64,000 bases of DNA from Christiangramia fulva (GCF_003024155.1 NZ_CP028136.1:3162001-3226000), one strand, 5' to 3'. Counted from the stretch's first letter, positions 17,809-26,132 are shown. Made by a program: numbers and translations. Notes: generated by a model not told the origin, from the letters alone.

Positions 17809-17959
17809 AGAATAAATTTTGTATCTCGAAATTAGCAGAAAAAAGCCGGTAATCCCTTCAATCTTCGTTAAGATTCTTCTAAGCTTTGCAAAGGTTTATT
17901 AAAATATAAAGCCACCCTTTAGAGATGGCCTGAAAAAACATTATTAAACTCACTAAAAA

Positions 17960-18049
17960 TTACTTTTTAGGTTTTGCCTGTTGTTTTGGTTTGGCATGTG
18001 GTTTTGGTGAACCTTTTGCTTCTTTCTGAGGTTTTTTTTCTTGTGCCAT
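17960..18049 (-). CDS. Tiny Lys/Pro/Gln-rich protein (29 residues)
   Basis: An ATG at 18049 opens a 29-codon frame ending in TAA: MAQEKKPQKEAKGSPKPHAK then PKQQAKPKK. It has ten Lys, six Pro and no hydrophobic residue, so it is extremely basic and probably disordered. A GAAAG sequence precedes the ATG. It occupies the otherwise empty gap between the APC permease and the serine acetyltransferase. Such composition resembles small nucleic-acid or ribosome-associated peptides, but it could also be a chance frame, since Lys and Pro codons are favoured by A-rich sequence. I give it moderate weight because the frame runs ATG to TAA with no rare codons. Confidence 0.45.
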   Translation of the reverse strand: MAQEKKPQKEAKGSPKPHAKPKQQAKPKK

Positions 18050-18183
18050 CTTTCAACATTTTAATTTGCTTATCTAAGTTAGTAAGTATTCATTACCATT
18101 GTTCTTTTATTGGCAAAAAATTAACCCCGCTTTCTTTTTAGAAGAAAGACCTATGTTTACCAGCCTCTATCAGACTATTTTTA

Positions 18184-18191
18184 TAAATTTG
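18184..18191 (+). promoter_or_regulatory. Bacteroidota -7 box ahead of serine acetyltransferase
   Basis: TAAATTTG matches the TAnnTTTG consensus exactly. It lies 18 bases before the chosen ATG at 18210, which would place the transcript start near 18198. No clear TTTG is seen at -33. Its position makes the two upstream in-frame ATGs unlikely starts. Confidence 0.45.
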
Positions 18192-18209
18192 GTTAAAAAT
18201 GGATTAGCT

Positions 18210-19001
18210 ATGGAATTCCAGAAGGTCGTAAGACAAATAGAAGAGCATAAAAAGTTCCCCAATCTTAACCTTGGTATTAAAGAAAAAACTGAAGCTTTTA
18301 CTCACAAATTATTTAAGACCCTTTTTGATAATCATACCGCTGTCGCCACTAACCTTAAGGAATTAGGAAAAGATTTCGAGGTACTGGCAAAACTGGTTTG
18401 CTGGGAACCGGGTTCTCCATGCCAGGATATATGGGAAGAATATTTAAAAAAACTTCCTGAAATTCTTGAAAAATTAAATCTTGATGCAAAATCTATCGCA
18501 GAAAACGATCCCGCAGCAAACTCTGTGGAAGAAGTGTATCTTTCTTATCCCGGCTTTTTTGCAATTGCAATTTATAGATTAAGTCATGAGTTCTATAAGT
18601 TTGGACTCCCATTGGTTCCAAGGCTAATGACCGAATGTGCTCATAGCCTCACCGGGACTGATATTAATCCAGGAGCCCATATTGGAAATTCGTTTTTTAT
18701 AGATCATGCCACTGGGGTGGTAATAGGGGAAACAGCGGTGATAAAAGATAATGTGAAAATATACCAGGGAGTTACCCTGGGAGCTTTATACGTGGCACGT
18801 GACCTCCGGAATATCAAACGGCATCCTACAATAGAAAGTAATGTTACCATTTATGCAAACGCCACTATTCTTGGTGGAAAAACAGTAGTTGGAGAAAACA
18901 GTATAATTGGAGGGAATGTTTCGATAACGAGGTCGGTACCTGCGAATTCCATGGTTTCTCATACCCCTCAAATTACTATAAAAAATACAGCAGACAAATG
19001 A
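18210..19001 (+). CDS. Serine O-acetyltransferase
   Basis: This 263-residue cytoplasmic enzyme transfers acetyl from acetyl-CoA to serine, the first step of cysteine synthesis. The N-terminal helical domain (about 1-150) includes CWEPGSPCQDIWEEYLKKLP and DPAANSVEEVYLSYPGFFAI. The C-terminal left-handed beta helix holds GTDINPGAHIGNSFFIDHAT, GVVIGETAVI, YQGVTLGALY and HPTIESNVTIYANATILGG. The catalytic His is in IDHATG. A longer frame starts at 18099, but homologues begin close to MEFQKVVRQIEEHKK, and a -7 box lies between the longer starts and this one. The stop overlaps the cysM start by four bases, so the two pathway enzymes are made together. Confidence 0.88.
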   Translation: MEFQKVVRQIEEHKKFPNLNLGIKEKTEAFTHKLFKTLFDNHTAVATNLKELGKDFEVLAKLVCWEPGSPCQDIWEEYLKKLPEILEKLNLDAKSIAENDPAANSVEEVYLSYPGFFAIAIYRLSHEFYKFGLPLVPRLMTECAHSLTGTDINPGAHIGNSFFIDHATGVVIGETAVIKDNVKIYQGVTLGALYVARDLRNIKRHPTIESNVTIYANATILGGKTVVGENSIIGGNVSITRSVPANSMVSHTPQITIKNTADK

Positions 19002-19882
19002 ATGATTCGATTTTAGACCTGGTAGGAAATACACCGCTTGTAAAATCAAAGAGATTAATAACCAAACCGGGGGTAGATCTTTACTTTAAACTGGAAGGAC
19101 AAAATCCAGGAGGAAGCGTAAAAGACCGCCCCGCGTTTAATATGATCAAAAGTGCTCTCGAGCGAGGTGAAATCACTAAAAAAACAAAACTTATTGAAGC
19201 CACCAGCGGAAATACCGGCATTGCGCTGGCGATGATCGCGGGAATTTACGGCCTTGATATTGAACTGGTGATGCCTGAGAATTCTACAGTGGAAAGAGTA
19301 CAGACCATGAGAGCCTATGGAGCAAAAGTAACCCTTACAGGTGCAGATGTTGGTATTGAAGGTTCTCGCGATTATGCTGAAGATAAGATGAAAACCGGTG
19401 ATTATTTTATGCTTAACCAGTTCGGTAACGATGATAACTGGAAAGCGCATTATAAAACCACAGGTCCTGAGATCTGGAATGACACCAATCAAAAGATCAC
19501 CCATTTTGTATCTTCCATGGGTACAACCGGGACCATCATGGGAACTTCAACTTTTCTGAAAGAGAAAAACAGTGATATTCAAATTGTGGGAGTGCAGCCA
19601 ACAGATAACGCCAAAATACCTGGTATCCGCAAATGGCCTGAGGAATACCTTCCGAAGATATTCAATCCAAAAAAAGTAGATCAGGTAATAGAAGTAAATG
19701 AAGAAGAAGCTGTTGCAATGACCCGGCGCCTTGCCGAAGAAGAAGGAATTTTTGCAGGAATGAGTAGTGGTGGTGCAGCTGCTGCTGCGGTGAGATTGTG
19801 TGAAAAACTTGATACCGGCCTGGTGGTGAGTATCGTTTGTGACAGGGGAGACCGATATTTGTCTTCAGATCTTTTTAAATAA
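18998..19882 (+). CDS. cysM: Cysteine synthase (O-acetylserine sulfhydrylase B type)
   Basis: This 294-residue PLP enzyme converts O-acetylserine and sulfide to cysteine. The Schiff-base Lys42 is in GGSVKDRPAFN and the SGNTG loop that binds the substrate carboxylate is at 70-74. The GTTGT phosphate loop (SSMGTTGTIMG) and the GIFAGMSSGGAAAAA segment are present. The short length and the EEYLPKIF region fit CysM rather than CysK. It overlaps the serine acetyltransferase start-to-stop and completes a two-gene cysteine operon. Confidence 0.9.
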   Translation: MNDSILDLVGNTPLVKSKRLITKPGVDLYFKLEGQNPGGSVKDRPAFNMIKSALERGEITKKTKLIEATSGNTGIALAMIAGIYGLDIELVMPENSTVERVQTMRAYGAKVTLTGADVGIEGSRDYAEDKMKTGDYFMLNQFGNDDNWKAHYKTTGPEIWNDTNQKITHFVSSMGTTGTIMGTSTFLKEKNSDIQIVGVQPTDNAKIPGIRKWPEEYLPKIFNPKKVDQVIEVNEEEAVAMTRRLAEEEGIFAGMSSGGAAAAAVRLCEKLDTGLVVSIVCDRGDRYLSSDLFK

Positions 19883-19967
19883 AAGATCATCTGGAAAAAA
19901 ATATTATTTGGTGTTTGTGGATCTGATAGACCCGGTATTTATTAACTACTATCTACAATTTTACACC

Positions 19968-19981
19968 GCTACCTGAGTAGC
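19968..19981. repeat. Palindromic element GCTAC-CTGA-GTAGC
   Basis: A five-pair hairpin with a four-base centre lies between the convergent cysM and the secreted-protein gene. It closely resembles a second element, CTAC-TTAA-GTAG, at 20687-20698 on the other side of that gene. The stem is too short and the T content too low for a convincing terminator. Confidence 0.35.
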
Positions 19982-20043
19982 TTAAAATAACATTTTAATT
20001 CCAGACGATCATGTCATTGAGAATTAATTCTCAGAATTGGCTA

Positions 20044-20598
20044 TTACCTTACCGCAACAATGCTTGTTTTCTTAACAGGATTGATTTTTAGCTTTTTCTG
20101 CATTTTGCCATTTTTCATCGTGATGATATAGCTTTGAGCATCAATCGCCGAACCTTTTCCTCTGGCGGTATAGACGTTTTTAGTCATCGTCCAGCCCCGA
20201 TGGCTTGCAAACACGTCGTTCCAGATCTCACGAGGTAATAGAACATTTTTAAATTTCTGTGAAGTTTGTACTAACTCACCGTATTTATTGTAGTTAGCTT
20301 TCAAATAACCACTCTTACTTTTAATGGTTACATCTAAGTTATTGTTCATGCTATTATATTCATTTAAATAAGCCTGCATGTCAAAATTGTTGATCAAAAA
20401 TTTAACAGGATCATTTCGAAATTGCTGAACATAAGCTTCTTGTAATTTTAACACTACATTTCCATTGTCATACTTTTCATAGAGAACCTTAGCTGATGGT
20501 TCATAAGTAACTTTGGCTTCTTGTAATTGAATTACCTTTTGTGAATAGGAAACAGATACGAATCCCAAAATCCACACTAAAATGATTAATTTTTTCAT
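20044..20598 (-). CDS. Secreted protein of unknown function, paralogue of the 59.6 kb gene
   Basis: A 184-residue protein with a cleavable signal peptide (KKLIILVWILGFVSVSYSQ). The mature part contains VLLPREIWNDVFASHRGWTM, then a Tyr-containing strand, AQSYIITMKNGKMQKKLKIN and a basic tail. The same order (K-F-K-x-V-x-L-P-x-E-I, then G-W, then Y-I/R-x-M-x-N-G, then K-K-L-K) is found in the 166-residue protein at 59649-60149, so the two are paralogues. The layout, repeated strands with a G-W-motif, is reminiscent of the BLIP/PepSY-like periplasmic domains of Bacteroidota, but I cannot place it firmly. It lies directly downstream of a Crp/Fnr regulator gene on the same strand, separated by about 106 bases holding a CTAC-TTAA-GTAG palindrome. 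Confidence 0.8.
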   Translation of the reverse strand: MKKLIILVWILGFVSVSYSQKVIQLQEAKVTYEPSAKVLYEKYDNGNVVLKLQEAYVQQFRNDPVKFLINNFDMQAYLNEYNSMNNNLDVTIKSKSGYLKANYNKYGELVQTSQKFKNVLLPREIWNDVFASHRGWTMTKNVYTARGKGSAIDAQSYIITMKNGKMQKKLKINPVKKTSIVAVR

Positions 20599-20686
20599 GA
20601 TGATTAATTTAATTGATGAATAAAAAATTGATTAATATATATGTGATTGTACAGGCTAAAGTAGAAGGTAACTTGCCGATGAACTA

Positions 20687-20698
20687 CTACTTAAGTAG
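20687..20698. promoter_or_regulatory. Perfect palindrome CTACTTAAGTAG, candidate operator
   Basis: This 12-base perfect palindrome lies between the Crp/Fnr gene and the secreted-protein gene downstream of it. Crp/Fnr proteins bind two-fold symmetric sites of the form 4-5 bases, spacer, 4-5 bases, so it may be an operator for the neighbouring regulator. The link is inference. Confidence 0.35.
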
Positions 20699-20704
20699 CA
20701 CAAC

Positions 20705-21412
20705 TCAATTATTTTTTTTCTTTTTACTGAGTTCCCTTTGAAGCTGATCGATATCCTGAATTTTAATTTGATTTCGAGTCATTGTGATGGAACCAGATTT
20801 TTTAAGTTTTTGCAGATGCCTGTTCACCACGGCACGAGTAGAACCAATCAAATTAGCAAGTTCTTTATTAGAAAGATCGCATAGCAGGTTCAGGTTTCTG
20901 GGATCTTTCAAGTTGGTAACCAGTAAATTGGCAAGTCTGGTTGAGATATCGGTAAATATAATTTGAGAAAAATTTGATTCAAGCTGGCGCATCATTTTAG
21001 CAGAATAAATAAGGAAACTTCTGTAATATTTCGGATGGTTTTGAAGCCAGGTTCTTATGCTTTGCATTGGAGCAGCAAGCACTTTTATATCGTCTATACA
21101 TTCATAATAGACCTGATGACTACCTTCGTCAAATAAACAATTAAGATCAAATACATCCCCTTTGGTAAGCAAAAACAACGTGTGTTCCTTATCACTATTT
21201 TCATCTACCTGGTACATTTTAATGCGCCCGGAAATAATTATATAAAAATGATATAAGTAATGCTCCTGGTTTAGGATACAGGAGTTTTTTGGCCATTTCT
21301 CTTCGTGAAAATTAGTAAGAAGATCCATCCAGTCATTGCCTGGAAGATTTTTAAGCGCTTCCACCAGTGAAAGGCTCCTTTCATAACTGTCATACAAATT
21401 GCTACTGCTCAA
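20705..21412 (-). CDS. Crp/Fnr family transcriptional regulator
   Basis: A 235-residue cytoplasmic regulator. The N-terminal cyclic-nucleotide-binding-like beta roll spans about 30-145 (CILNQEHYLYHFYIIISGRI, FLLTKGDVFDLNCLFDEGS). It lacks the full Arg/Ser cAMP-binding set, so the ligand is uncertain. A dimerisation helix follows, then the winged helix-turn-helix: LLCDLSNKELANLIGSTRAV, VNRHLQKLKKSGSI. No Cys cluster of the FNR iron-sulfur type is seen. The frame starts with TTG at 21412; the first ATG (residue 29) would remove part of the beta roll's leading helix. The target may include the secreted-protein gene immediately downstream. Confidence 0.85.
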   Translation of the reverse strand: MSSSNLYDSYERSLSLVEALKNLPGNDWMDLLTNFHEEKWPKNSCILNQEHYLYHFYIIISGRIKMYQVDENSDKEHTLFLLTKGDVFDLNCLFDEGSHQVYYECIDDIKVLAAPMQSIRTWLQNHPKYYRSFLIYSAKMMRQLESNFSQIIFTDISTRLANLLVTNLKDPRNLNLLCDLSNKELANLIGSTRAVVNRHLQKLKKSGSITMTRNQIKIQDIDQLQRELSKKKKNN

Positions 21413-21545
21413 AGTATTGTTATTAAATTAAGTAAAACCGAGGGATGATTGTTAAAAAGCTGAAAGTGGGGTAAAGGGGAAACTAAAGATAATCAATAAA
21501 TGCTTCGGTATATAAATTGTTGAAAATTTATATTCAGGGATTAAT

Positions 21546-21577
21546 TTTGAGTAAACCTTAAAAATCCCTTATTTTTG
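21546..21577 (+). promoter_or_regulatory. Bacteroidota promoter of the helicase gene
   Basis: TTTG (21546-21549), 20 bases, then TATTTTTG (21570-21577), an exact match to the TTTG / TAnnTTTG consensus with the expected spacing. The transcript should start near 21584, 23 bases before the ATG. Confidence 0.7.
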
Positions 21578-21606
21578 CAAAATTGCTCACTTAGTTAAAG
21601 GATTTT

Positions 21607-23121
21607 ATGGCGGTAGAAACATTTGGTATTGAGAAAAAGAAAGTTGATAAGGAACTCTATGGTTACCAACAAAAGGATATTGAAAAGATATTTGCAGTAA
21701 TAGATGAACATCCCGAAAAATACAATCTCTTATACCAGTTGCCAACCGGCGGAGGAAAAACGGTAATCTTCTCCCAGATCACCAGGGAATATATCCAGCG
21801 AACCAAAAAGAAAGTATTGATCCTAACCCACAGGATCGAACTTTGCAGGCAGACCTCAAAAATGCTTACCGGCTTTGGTGTTCGCAATAAGATCATAAAC
21901 AGCAAGGTGAAAGAATTGCCCGATCAGGATGATTATATGTGCTTCGTGGCCATGGTGGAAACCCTGAACAATCGCCTTAATGACGAAAAACTTGAAATCC
22001 AGGATATCGGCCTCGTTATTATTGACGAAGCTCACTATAATTCTTTCAGAAAGCTTTTCAAATTTTTTGAAAAATGCTTTATCCTGGGAGTTACCGCCAC
22101 GCCTCTTAGTTCGAACATCAAATTACCGATGAAAGACAATTACCGGGAACTCATTGTGGGAGATTCAATTAACTCACTCATTGAAAAAGGTTTTCTGGCA
22201 AAAGCGAATATCTACAGTTATAATGTGGGGCTTACAAATTTGAAAGTTGGGATGAATGGTGACTATACCGTAAAATCTTCTGAAGAGCTCTATTCAAATT
22301 ACAGCATGCAGGAGAAGCTTCTAAATGCCTATTATGAACGTTCAAAGGGTAAAAAGACGCTTATTTTCAATAATGGTATCAATACCTCTGTAGAAGTTTA
22401 TCATACTTTTAAAAATGCGGGATTACCCATTCGTCATCTGGATAATACAAGCAGTAAGCAGGACCGTAAAGATATTCTGAAGTGGTTCAAGCATACGCAA
22501 GATGCTATTGTGACCTCGGTAAGCATCCTTACCACTGGATTTGATGAACCCACCGTTGAAACCATTATTTTAAACCGTGCAACAAAGTCACTTACACTCT
22601 ATTTTCAGATGATCGGCCGGGGGTCAAGGGTGCTTAAGAATAAAGACGAGTTCACTGTTCTTGATCTCGGTAATAATATGGCTCGTTTTGGCCACTGGAG
22701 TTCTCCCGTAGACTGGAAACAAATATTTCGTTCTCCCGATTTTTATTTTGAGAATCTTCTTAGCGATGAAGAAATCGAACGTGAATTCCAATACGAAATG
22801 CCGCCGGAGATCAGGGAGAAATTTTCAAATACCGAGGATGTTTCTTTCAATATCGAAGATGCCTACGATGAGGTTATTAAAAAAGGCCTTAAATCGAAGA
22901 CTGTATTAGAATGGTCTATGGATCAGCATGTGAAAATGTGTAAGGAAAACAGCGAGGACGTTTTTGATGCCCGCCTTCTGGTAAAAGAGCTTAAAGATGA
23001 TATCGCTTCCCGCATCAGGCAATATTCCTATTGCATTAGCAAAAGCACGAAGAATTATCGGGAATGGCTGGAGGAAGATTATTCCAGGCGTTTGAGGATG
23101 AGATTAAATAAAGAATTTTAA
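21607..23121 (+). CDS. DEAD/DEAH-box superfamily 2 helicase
   Basis: A 504-residue cytoplasmic ATP-dependent helicase or translocase. Motif I is LPTGGGKT (45-52) preceded by a Q-motif-like YGYQQKDIEK; motif II is IIDEAH; motif III is GVTATP. The second RecA domain includes TLIFNNGINTSVEVYHTF, VTSVSILTTGFDEPTVETII and motif VI QMIGRGSRV. This arrangement matches the SSL2/RAD25- and UvrB/ResIII-like helicases (COG1061) that lack a nuclease. The C-terminal ~110 residues are helical and specific to the family. It stands alone, with no restriction or defence genes beside it, so a role in DNA or RNA housekeeping is more likely than defence. Confidence 0.88.
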   Translation: MAVETFGIEKKKVDKELYGYQQKDIEKIFAVIDEHPEKYNLLYQLPTGGGKTVIFSQITREYIQRTKKKVLILTHRIELCRQTSKMLTGFGVRNKIINSKVKELPDQDDYMCFVAMVETLNNRLNDEKLEIQDIGLVIIDEAHYNSFRKLFKFFEKCFILGVTATPLSSNIKLPMKDNYRELIVGDSINSLIEKGFLAKANIYSYNVGLTNLKVGMNGDYTVKSSEELYSNYSMQEKLLNAYYERSKGKKTLIFNNGINTSVEVYHTFKNAGLPIRHLDNTSSKQDRKDILKWFKHTQDAIVTSVSILTTGFDEPTVETIILNRATKSLTLYFQMIGRGSRVLKNKDEFTVLDLGNNMARFGHWSSPVDWKQIFRSPDFYFENLLSDEEIEREFQYEMPPEIREKFSNTEDVSFNIEDAYDEVIKKGLKSKTVLEWSMDQHVKMCKENSEDVFDARLLVKELKDDIASRIRQYSYCISKSTKNYREWLEEDYSRRLRMRLNKEF

Positions 23122-23220
23122 TCTCTTAATTTATCCGATAAAATAAGATGCTGAATGAGGCTGTCTTTCGCCGGCAGTTATAACATGACGAGGTTTTCAT
23201 CAGGCCGATAAGAGCATATT

Positions 23221-25515
23221 TTAGTTTTTCCCTTTGTCCTTTTTCCCAAACAAACGCTGAAAAAAACCTTTTTTCTTCTTTTTTTCTGAAGGATTTTTGT
23301 CTTTTTTACCGCCGAAAAGTCTTTCGAGAAAATTATCCCTTTTCTCCGGTTCACAATCCATCATTTTCTGAAGCCTTTCCGGAAGTGGTTTAAACCGAGC
23401 ATGAGTGACCTTATTAAAATCGGCATCCTTGTTCATCTTCTGAAGCAGTCCGGCGAAGATCGGCAGTGCCGAATTCGCGCCCTGCCCAATTCGTGTATTT
23501 CTGAAGCCAATTCGGTAGTCGTCTGATCCCACCCAGGTCACACAAACCAGGTCGGGGAGAAGGCCTACAAACCACCCGTCTTTATTGTCCTGTGTTGTTC
23601 CGGTTTTCCCGGCTAGATCATTCTTTAGCCCATAGGTAGTTCTAAGTCGGGTAGCGGTTCCCTCGTTCACCGTGGCTTCCATCATATTGATCATCATTTG
23701 CCGGGTATCGTCTGAAAAAGCTTTGGTTTTAGAAATTTCCGGATGAAATTCGGCAAGGACATTTCCATTGCCGTCTTCGATTCGGGTTACATAAAATGGT
23801 TCAGAATAGTGCCCCTGATTTAAAAAAGTAGTATAGGCTTTGGCCATTTCTTTTACACTCAGTGAAGCCGTGCCAAGTGCTATGGAAGGAACTTCCGGAA
23901 GATCAGAATCGATCCCCATTTTTCTCGCCTCCTCAATCACATTCCCGATTCCTGTTTCCATTAGAACTTTTACCGCGATGGTATTTAAGGAATGGCTTAA
24001 GGCATATTTCAAGCTGTAATTCATGTCGGGATCCAGTTCTTCAGAAGAAGCATTTGAAGGAGTCCAGCCTTTGTCATAAGTAACTTCTTCAGCAGAAAAA
24101 TAGGTACACGGATCCATCCCAGATTCCAGAGCGGCCGTGTAAACAAAGGGTTTAAAGGTAGATCCCACCTGTCGCTTACTTTGGCTTACATGATCATATT
24201 TAAAGTAACGAAAATCAATACCTCCAACCCAGGCCTGGACTGCTCCTGTTTCCGGTTCTAAGGCAAGCAATCCTGCGTTTAAAAATTTAAGATAATGGGC
24301 AAGGCTGTCTGCTGTACTTACATTCCTGGTTTTTATTCCATCATATTCAAAAAGCTCGGTAGGATGTTTTTCCTGAAAAATTTGAAGAATTTCGGCTTCC
24401 GAGAGGCCTTCTCTTTTAAGCCTTTTATATTTTTCGGAACTTTTAATCACATCTTTCAGCAACTTTTTATCTTTCTCCCACGGAGCATTATTGCCATAGG
24501 ATGCCTCATGCTGTTCCTGAAGATTTTTCATATGTTCAACCATGGCTTTCTCTGCCATCTGCTGCATTTTGTAGTTGAGCGTGGTGCGAACAATGAGGCC
24601 GTCACGGTAAATGTTATAACGGCGGCCCTCTTTATTTTTAAGGGTATCAAGAATTTTGCTTACATACTTTCTCACCTGTTCGCGGAAGTAAGGCGCCAGA
24701 CCTTTATTGGGACTGTAATTTTTATAATCGAGCTGGAGCGGCTTCATTTTGGCAGCAAGGGCTTCTTCTTTTGATAAATAGCCATATTTCGCCATTTGCA
24801 TCAGCACCACATCCCGTCTTAACCTGCTGCGTTCGGGGAAGATCCGCGGATTGAAATAATGGCTTGCTTTCAACATTCCTACCAGGGTCGCGGCCTCGGT
24901 GAGGCTAAGATCGCTCGTATGTTTATTGAAAAATTTCAGGGAAGCACTTTCAATTCCGTAGGTGTTATCGCTGAAAGGAACAGTATTAAAATATAATTGA
25001 ATGATTTCCTTTTTTGAATAAACATCTTCAAGTCTTTTGGCAATAATGGCTTCCTGCACTTTATTTACAACAATTCCTAAAGCGCCAAAGTCTTTCCTTC
25101 CGTAGATATTTTTTGCAAGCTGAAGCGTAATGGTACTGCCACCCCCAGATGATTCGTCCTGCATCAAAATGCTCTTAAAAAACACCCTTAGCAGGCTGCG
25201 ACTGTCAATACCCTTATGTTCATAAAACCTGGCATCTTCGGTTGCGATCAAAGCCTGTACAAGGTAGGAGGGAAGCTGATTATAAGATATGGGCTGCCTG
25301 TCAAAAACATAGAATTTCCCGAGAAGTTCTCCGTGGCTGGCGAGAATTTGAGTGGCTTTATTTTGTTTTAAAGATTGAAGTTCATTTTCGCCGGGAAGTT
25401 TTCCGAAGACTCCAAAATAGATACTTCCGAAAAACAAAAAGAAAAGGGCCGCAATTCCGGTGAGGATGATCAGGGACCATTTTAATTTGGGGTGTTTTTT
25501 TAATTTCGAAAACAT
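23221..25515 (-). CDS. Class A penicillin-binding protein (PBP1A type)
   Basis: A 764-residue bifunctional peptidoglycan synthase anchored by one N-terminal helix (LIILTGIAALFFLFFGSIYF). The glycosyltransferase domain has the catalytic Glu in ATEDARFYEHKGID and the GGGSTITLQLAKN motif. The transpeptidase domain has the SxxK nucleophile in GSTFKPFVYTAAL, the SxN motif in SHSLN and the KTGTT box. A Lys-rich cytosol-like tail of about 40 residues ends the protein and contains a doubled sequence, ERLFGGKKDKN and QRLFGKKDKGKN. The tail is odd for an exported C-terminus and may bind acidic polymers. It lies downstream of the small-gene array but behind that array's terminator. Confidence 0.92.
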   Translation of the reverse strand: MFSKLKKHPKLKWSLIILTGIAALFFLFFGSIYFGVFGKLPGENELQSLKQNKATQILASHGELLGKFYVFDRQPISYNQLPSYLVQALIATEDARFYEHKGIDSRSLLRVFFKSILMQDESSGGGSTITLQLAKNIYGRKDFGALGIVVNKVQEAIIAKRLEDVYSKKEIIQLYFNTVPFSDNTYGIESASLKFFNKHTSDLSLTEAATLVGMLKASHYFNPRIFPERSRLRRDVVLMQMAKYGYLSKEEALAAKMKPLQLDYKNYSPNKGLAPYFREQVRKYVSKILDTLKNKEGRRYNIYRDGLIVRTTLNYKMQQMAEKAMVEHMKNLQEQHEASYGNNAPWEKDKKLLKDVIKSSEKYKRLKREGLSEAEILQIFQEKHPTELFEYDGIKTRNVSTADSLAHYLKFLNAGLLALEPETGAVQAWVGGIDFRYFKYDHVSQSKRQVGSTFKPFVYTAALESGMDPCTYFSAEEVTYDKGWTPSNASSEELDPDMNYSLKYALSHSLNTIAVKVLMETGIGNVIEEARKMGIDSDLPEVPSIALGTASLSVKEMAKAYTTFLNQGHYSEPFYVTRIEDGNGNVLAEFHPEISKTKAFSDDTRQMMINMMEATVNEGTATRLRTTYGLKNDLAGKTGTTQDNKDGWFVGLLPDLVCVTWVGSDDYRIGFRNTRIGQGANSALPIFAGLLQKMNKDADFNKVTHARFKPLPERLQKMMDCEPEKRDNFLERLFGGKKDKNPSEKKKKKGFFQRLFGKKDKGKN

Positions 25516-25594
25516 TTGCCGAAAATGAATAGCGGCAAATAAACAAATGTTTGAGTGAACCGCTTAAAATTTAAGTGAAATTTATGTTTTTTAA

Positions 25595-25634
25595 CCAAAA
25601 ATTATAGCCGGTAATTGAGTAAAATTACCGGCTA
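25595..25634 (-). terminator. Strong intrinsic terminator closing the small-gene array
   Basis: TAGCCGGTAATT (25605-25616) and AATTACCGGCTA (25623-25634) form a perfect 12-pair stem around a six-base loop. On the minus strand it is followed by TAATTTTTGG. It lies 38 bases after the last small gene and separates the array from the penicillin-binding protein gene. Confidence 0.85.
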
Positions 25635-25671
25635 TTCAGGATCTCTTTTCATGATGTTGGAATTTTATTGA

Positions 25672-25806
25672 TTATCCAAAATGTCTGTGATTGTACCAGC
25701 ACATTCTGCCAGAAGTACTTTTAATATTCAGAAAAGGTTTTCTATGAGTAAGATTTCCTTCCCGGCTGGCACTAAAATCCCTGATGATGTTTGATAAAGC
25801 TGTCAT
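25672..25806 (-). CDS. Array microprotein E (44 residues, long type)
   Basis: Fifth and last gene of the tandem array. Reading from ATG at 25806: MTALSNIIRDFSASREGN, then LTHRKPFLNIKSTSGR, then MCWYNHRHFG and TAA. It carries the family's C-terminal module with Phe25, Asn27, Trp37, Arg41 and Phe43. It aligns without gaps to microprotein D over all 44 residues (shared F11, R15-E16, H21-R22, P24-F25-L26-N27, K29, G33, W37, N39, R41, F43), which is strong evidence of a real coding pair despite the short length. No signal peptide or membrane segment is seen. The CATCAATCA leader motif directly abuts its ATG. Function unknown. Confidence 0.75.
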   Translation of the reverse strand: MTALSNIIRDFSASREGNLTHRKPFLNIKSTSGRMCWYNHRHFG

Positions 25807-25834
25807 GATTGATGAATTTTAATATTTAATGAGA

Positions 25835-25969
25835 TTAGGCAAAGTATCTCCCGTTTTTCCAGGTGTATTTTCCCGGCGAGTCCTTTAGGTTCAAAAATGG
25901 CCTTCGATGAGAATGACCTTCTTCACGTACTGTTGTGAATTCCTGAATTAAACTTTCGAGCGTTGTCAT
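25835..25969 (-). CDS. Array microprotein D (44 residues, long type)
   Basis: Fourth gene of the array: MTTLESLIQEFTTVREEG, HSHRRPFLNLKDSPGK, YTWKNGRYFA, TAA. The N-terminal 18 residues could form an amphipathic helix and differ from the short type. The C-terminal module (Phe25-Leu-Asn27, Trp37, Arg41, Phe43, one more residue, stop) has the same spacing as in the other four. It is separated from microprotein C by 37 bases and from E by 28. It is cationic in the C-terminal half. No known domain is recognised. Confidence 0.75.
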   Translation of the reverse strand: MTTLESLIQEFTTVREEGHSHRRPFLNLKDSPGKYTWKNGRYFA

Positions 25970-26006
25970 AAGTTTTTGATTTTTTGATTGATGAATGATC
26001 CCTTTT

Positions 26007-26108
26007 TCAGAAAAATCTTCTTTTAGTGTTCCAGAGTCCTATTGCGGAACCTGGCTGACAATTAAGAAATGATTTTCTTTGTTTCTGATTGATTTCTGAA
26101 GTTTTCAT
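26007..26108 (-). CDS. Array microprotein C (33 residues, short type)
   Basis: Third gene of the array: MKTSEINQKQRKSFLNCQ, PGSAIGLWNTKRRFF, TGA. The first 16 codons differ from those of microprotein B at a single silent position (GAA/GAG for Glu5). The second half differs in sequence but keeps Phe14-Leu-Asn16, Trp26, Arg30-Arg31 and the final Phe-Phe. That pattern, an identical first half and a diverged second half with fixed key residues, looks like recent duplication under coding constraint. It has the array's only Cys outside microprotein E (Cys17). Confidence 0.75.
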   Translation of the reverse strand: MKTSEINQKQRKSFLNCQPGSAIGLWNTKRRFF

Positions 26109-26132
26109 AATTGATGATTTTGATTGATGAAT
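26061..26132. repeat. Direct repeat copy 1 (72 bp) in the small-gene array
   Basis: This copy covers the leader and first 16 codons of microprotein C. It matches copy 2 at 26202-26274 except for one substitution (T/C) and one inserted T in the leader. It records a recent tandem duplication of a gene front with its upstream region. Confidence 0.85.
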
